The position numbers were made by a program, and so were the translations under genes. The notes beneath the pieces are model-generated. The model had not been told where the DNA came from. It was given only the letters and a program-made list of their open reading frames with translations, and made no database searches. This document shows, one piece after another, positions 63,986 to 64,000 of a DNA stretch of 64,000 nt (within the stretch, counting starts at the first letter, position 1; each line of letters begins with the position of its first letter). Source of the DNA: Euzebyella marina (GTDB taxonomy: Bacteria; Bacteroidota; Bacteroidia; Flavobacteriales; Flavobacteriaceae); NCBI RefSeq assembly GCF_014855515.1, contig NZ_JACYFK010000001.1, positions 1,674,001 to 1,738,000 of the forward strand, in the 5' to 3' direction.

Positions 63986-64000
63986 AACCTGTTCTTTCAA

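Overview
The window is ordinary chromosomal DNA of a member of the Bacteroidota, most likely a marine Flavobacteriaceae of the Maribacter/Zobellia type. Four things point there: many lipoproteins with an LLxxSC-like lipobox; promoters of the TTG-N19..21-TAnnTTTG form used by Bacteroidota sigma factor; little Shine-Dalgarno signal ahead of genes; and family-typical genes (BspA-like DUF285 surface repeats, an acyl-ornithine transcarbamylase in place of OTCase, a GYDIA-type GHMP kinase beside class II HMG-CoA reductase, an arsenosugar cluster, GH32 and GH113 lipoproteins). I saw no phage, IS element, CRISPR array or rRNA. There is one tRNA (Phe).

Region by region. 1-5.1 kb (minus): a very large secreted DUF285 repeat protein that runs off the left edge, behind a cadherin-plus-metzincin lipoprotein. 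5.3-8.7 kb (minus): an endonuclease/exonuclease/phosphatase protein, an M1 aminopeptidase and an unknown lipoprotein. 8.75-21.2 kb (minus): a 13-gene merged arginine/proline operon in the order GNAT-argG-argC-proC-argD-proA-proB-argF'-SDR-argB-argE-S23-argH, with a good promoter at 21.13-21.16 kb and a leader of about 170 nt. 21.2-27.9 kb (minus): a membrane mannosyltransferase-like protein, two GT2 enzymes, then a membrane Fe-S protein and an FAD oxidoreductase. 28.1-29.9 kb (plus): DUF547 and GH113. 29.9-32.5 kb: peptide deformylase, a lipoprotein and a LysM-less Amidase_3 cell-wall amidase. 32.5-35.6 kb (minus): arsenosugar genes (TIGR04282 GT, PNP, ArsM, TIGR04283 GT) followed upstream by a secreted rhodanese. 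36.3-40.1 kb: GH32, an exported ADP-ribosylglycohydrolase and a kinase. 40.2 kb: tRNA-Phe. 40.3-48.3 kb (plus): coaX, an outer-membrane protein, a TPR protein, lptC, a small membrane protein, a CNNM/CorC protein and ppiD. 48.4-50.6 kb (minus): mevalonate-pathway genes. 50.8-54.6 kb (plus): DPP-IV and a POT peptide transporter, a likely peptide-use pair. 54.6-59.4 kb (minus): surE, a small membrane protein, lpxB, an NlpC/P60 lipoprotein and comEC. 59.6-61.8 kb (plus): a tail-specific protease. 61.8-64 kb (minus): an MsrA-like paralogue, a DoxX-like protein, msrA and msrB.

The best leads are the GNAT protein at the head of the arginine operon (candidate for the missing first enzyme of the acylated pathway), the SDR gene in that operon whose Rossmann motif lies upstream of any normal start codon, the arsenosugar cluster without its radical SAM partner, and the exported ADP-ribosylglycohydrolase coupled to a sugar-kinase-like gene. 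No single locus is clearly a wholly undescribed system. No stretch over 300 bases is without a gene.
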